Source: Ectopseudomonas composti
Lineage (GTDB): Bacteria; Pseudomonadota; Gammaproteobacteria; Pseudomonadales; Pseudomonadaceae
Length of the DNA stretch: 15,632 nucleotides
Direction of reading: 5' to 3'
Assembly: GCA_946886245.1 (NCBI GenBank)
Contig: CAMPIF010000040.1
Span: 1-15,632 of the forward strand
In this document: positions 13,773 to 15,632 of the stretch, in pieces
Numbering within the stretch: the stretch's first letter is position 1
Layout: each line of letters begins with the position of its first letter
Notes under the pieces: model-generated
What the model saw: only the letters and a program-made list of their open reading frames with translations
Told to the model about the DNA's origin: nothing
The model's database searches: none
Program-made: the position numbers and the translations under genes

Positions 13773-14066
13773 TTATTTCATGACCTGCAACTCGGTGACG
13801 ATGTAGCGATTGCCTTGTTGCTCCACCTGAAAACTCACCTTTTCTCCAACTGAAACCCCTTCCAGCAGTTCCGGTTTCTCGACCTCGAACACCATGGTCA
13901 TCGGCGGCATGCCAATGCTGGCGATGGGGCCGTGACGCAGGGTGATCTTCTGCGTGGCGACGTCCACCTTGCGCACCTCGCCATGGCTCAGCGGCGCGGG
14001 GTCGGCGGCCTGCAACGGCAGGCTGAACAGGGCGGCCATGGCCGCGATCATCAGTTGCTTCTTCAT
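13773..14066 (-). CDS. CusF-like periplasmic copper-binding protein
   Basis: This 97-aa protein has a signal peptide at 1-20 (cut after LQA) and one OB-fold CusF domain. The metal site is HGPIASIGMPPMTM: His45, Met56 and Met58 match H36, M47 and M49 of E. coli CusF, but the residue at the W44 position is Met53. CusF binds Cu(I)/Ag(I) in the periplasm and hands it to efflux machinery; here no CusCBA genes are in view and the partners are a cupredoxin and a multicopper oxidase. AGGA is eight bases upstream of the start at 14066. It begins 19 nt after the cupredoxin gene and is the last gene of the operon. Confidence 0.88.
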   Translation of the reverse strand: MKKQLMIAAMAALFSLPLQAADPAPLSHGEVRKVDVATQKITLRHGPIASIGMPPMTMVFEVEKPELLEGVSVGEKVSFQVEQQGNRYIVTELQVMK

Positions 14067-14085
14067 GCGTTTTTCCTCTCGCAGG

Positions 14086-14583
14086 TCATTCGGCCAGCAC
14101 GTGGATGGTGCCGACCATGCCAGCTTGGTAGTGGCCGGCGATCAGGCAGGCAAAATCGAATTCGCCTGCACGGTTGAAAGTCCAGATCATCTCGCCGACT
14201 TGACCCGGCGGCACATGCGCCATGTAGGGTTCGTCGTGTTCCATGCCGGGAAAGCGCAGCATCATCGCGGCGTGCTCGTCCAGCGTCTGGCGGGTGCCGA
14301 TCACGAACTCGTGCAGCATCTGGCCGTCGTTGTGATGGACGAAGCGGATTGTCTCGCCCTGCCTGATCTGCAGATTGTCGGGGGTGAAGCGCATCTGGTC
14401 GGTCATGCGCATCTCGATGCTGCGGTCGACCTCGCTGGCGTCGCCGGCGATGCCCCAGGGCTTCTGCTCCCTGATCGTTGCTGCAGCGTGATGGCCCTCG
14501 TGCGCCTGGCTGTGGGCCAGCGCCGGAGCGGCGACCAGCAAGCCGACCAGGAGCATCAGGGGGGAAAGGGTTGTCTGTTTCAT
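14086..14583 (-). CDS. Periplasmic cupredoxin (type 1 copper protein)
   Basis: The 165-aa product has a signal peptide at about 1-23 (LLVGLLVAAPALA) and a His-rich mature start (HSQAHEGHH). The C-terminal cupredoxin domain has RFTPDNLQIRQGETIRF as its first strands and the type 1 site His91 (MLHEFVIG), Cys146, His151 and Met156 (ACLIAGHYQAGM; spacing C-x4-H-x4-M). It resembles the cupredoxins found beside copper-resistance multicopper oxidases and probably passes electrons or copper in the periplasm. The start at 14583 has GAGGAC about eight bases upstream; longer readings upstream are not credible. It follows the oxidase gene by 117 nt and precedes the CusF-like gene by 19 nt. Confidence 0.88.
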   Translation of the reverse strand: MKQTTLSPLMLLVGLLVAAPALAHSQAHEGHHAAATIREQKPWGIAGDASEVDRSIEMRMTDQMRFTPDNLQIRQGETIRFVHHNDGQMLHEFVIGTRQTLDEHAAMMLRFPGMEHDEPYMAHVPPGQVGEMIWTFNRAGEFDFACLIAGHYQAGMVGTIHVLAE

Positions 14584-14700
14584 CTGCTTAGTCCTCGAAT
14601 TGCGCTGGCAGCGCCTTTGACCAGACGCTGCGCCACGTCGCTCAGCGGCTAAAGCGCAATGCCGCCCAGCCGCTTCTGCGCACGCCATTTCCAACGTGCG

Positions 14701-15632
14701 TCAATGCCCGGCATGCCCGCCCGGCTTGCGCACCTGAACCTCCACCGGGGAGTCGAGCGGCTGCTCGAGCGGCATCGACTGGCCGCCGCCTTCGTGCGAG
14801 CGACTCGGACTGGTCAGTGCGCCCTTCCACTCATGGGCCACCGTGCCGGCCGGATGCCTGAACCAGCCGGGGTCGCGGTAATCGCCGACGGCCTGGTCCT
14901 TGCGCACCTTGAGCAGGGTGAACATGCCGCCCATTTCCACCGAACCGAAGGGGCCGTCGCCGGTCATCATCGGCACGGTGTTGTCCGGCAGCGGCATCTG
15001 CATCTCCGCCATGTCGGCCATGCCGCGCTCGCCCATCACCATGTAGTCCGGCACCAGCCTGGCGATCTTGCGGGTCATCTCGCGATGATCGACGCCGACC
15101 AGGGTCGGTACGTCGTGGCCCATGGCGTTCATGGTGTGATGGCTCTTGTGGCAGTGCAGCGCCCAGTCGCCCTCCTCGTCGGCGATGAACTCGAGCTGGC
15201 GCATCTGCCCAACCGCCACGTCGGCGGTCACTTCCGGCCAGCGCGAACCGGCCGGGGTCGGCCCGCCATCGGTGCCGGTGACCTCGAACTCATGGCCGTG
15301 CAGATGGATCGGGTGGTTGGTCATGGTCAGGTTGCCGACGCGCAGGCGCACCCGCTCGCCCTGGCGCGCCACCAGCGGGTCGATACCGGGGAACACGCGG
15401 CTGTTGAAGGTCCACAGATTGAAGTCGAGCATCTGCATGATCTTCGGCGTGTAGGCGCCCGGCTCGATGTCGTAGGCACTGAGCAGGAAGCAGTAGTCGC
15501 GGTCCACCTCACTGATCAACGGGTGATGGTCCTTGGGATGGGTGACCCAGAAGCCCATCATGCCCATGGCCATCTGCACCATCTCGTCGGCGTGCGGGTG
15601 GTACATGAAGGTCCCGCTCTTCACGAGATCGA
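14701..15632 (-). CDS. Multicopper oxidase, copper resistance type (5' end outside window)
   Basis: The C-terminal 310 codons of a laccase-like multicopper oxidase enter from the right edge with no start seen. Copper motifs in order are GTFMYHPHADE (second HxH pair), HPIHLHGHEF (HxxHxH) and HCHKSHHTMNAM (HCHxxxH and axial Met), so three of the four copper clusters' ligand motifs are present; the first HxH lies outside. A Met-rich stretch (MGERGMADMAEMQMP) near the third domain is typical of Cu(I)-oxidising enzymes. The tail HAGH is His-rich. It would oxidise Cu(I) to the less toxic Cu(II) in the periplasm. With the cupredoxin and the CusF-like protein it makes a copper-handling operon; copper-responsive control elements are outside the window. 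Confidence 0.92.
   Translation of the reverse strand, partial: DLVKSGTFMYHPHADEMVQMAMGMMGFWVTHPKDHHPLISEVDRDYCFLLSAYDIEPGAYTPKIMQMLDFNLWTFNSRVFPGIDPLVARQGERVRLRVGNLTMTNHPIHLHGHEFEVTGTDGGPTPAGSRWPEVTADVAVGQMRQLEFIADEEGDWALHCHKSHHTMNAMGHDVPTLVGVDHREMTRKIARLVPDYMVMGERGMADMAEMQMPLPDNTVPMMTGDGPFGSVEMGGMFTLLKVRKDQAVGDYRDPGWFRHPAGTVAHEWKGALTSPSRSHEGGGQSMPLEQPLDSPVEVQVRKPGGHAGH

Overview
The window reads as chromosomal DNA of a Pseudomonas-type gammaproteobacterium. The evidence is high GC with GC-rich third codon positions, the dnaX-ybaB-recR block beside an acyl-CoA dehydrogenase (an arrangement I know from P. aeruginosa), an HU protein of the pseudomonad HupN type, a 4.5S RNA gene, and two families of pseudomonad REP-like inverted repeats. 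No phage, transposase, CRISPR array or tRNA gene was found. The species cannot be fixed from sequence reading alone.

Layout. (1) Positions 1-2715, minus strand: a tight operon of an FAD-dependent amine oxidoreductase, an XRE-cupin regulator and a glutamine synthetase-like gamma-glutamyl ligase whose 3' end leaves the window. The trio matches gamma-glutamyl polyamine/amine catabolism (Puu/Pau-like). A dyad in the AT-rich leader is a candidate operator. (2) 2783-3260, minus: a 48-aa exported peptide gene and a small ABM-fold protein gene, ending in a stem-loop. (3) 3261-4537: a control region with a 29-bp direct repeat and palindromes, then a YqhC-like AraC regulator on the plus strand, followed by a REP pair. 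(4) 4641-6051, minus: an acyl-CoA dehydrogenase whose last 35 codons are repeated twice more downstream in tandem, with only synonymous differences. (5) 6118-10017, minus: a secreted HExxH protein, recR, ybaB and dnaX. A perfect REP hairpin and a 95-nt imperfect palindrome lie between ybaB and recR. (6) 10361-11085, plus: an AlgU-like promoter, two small paralogous DUF3509-like genes (the second frameshifted) and a strong terminator. (7) 11097-13002, minus: 4.5S RNA and a methyl-accepting chemotaxis protein. (8) 13449-13727, plus: the HU gene. (9) 13773-15632, minus: a periplasmic copper-handling group of multicopper oxidase (partial), cupredoxin and CusF-like protein.

Most of the window is core housekeeping DNA (DNA polymerase III clamp loader, recombination mediator, SRP RNA, nucleoid protein) interleaved with catabolic and metal-resistance operons. 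The strongest unexplained signals are the synonymous-only triplicated acyl-CoA dehydrogenase 3' end, the paired DUF3509-like genes under an envelope-stress-type promoter, and the long palindrome between ybaB and recR. I did not find a clear new multi-gene defence or biosynthetic system.
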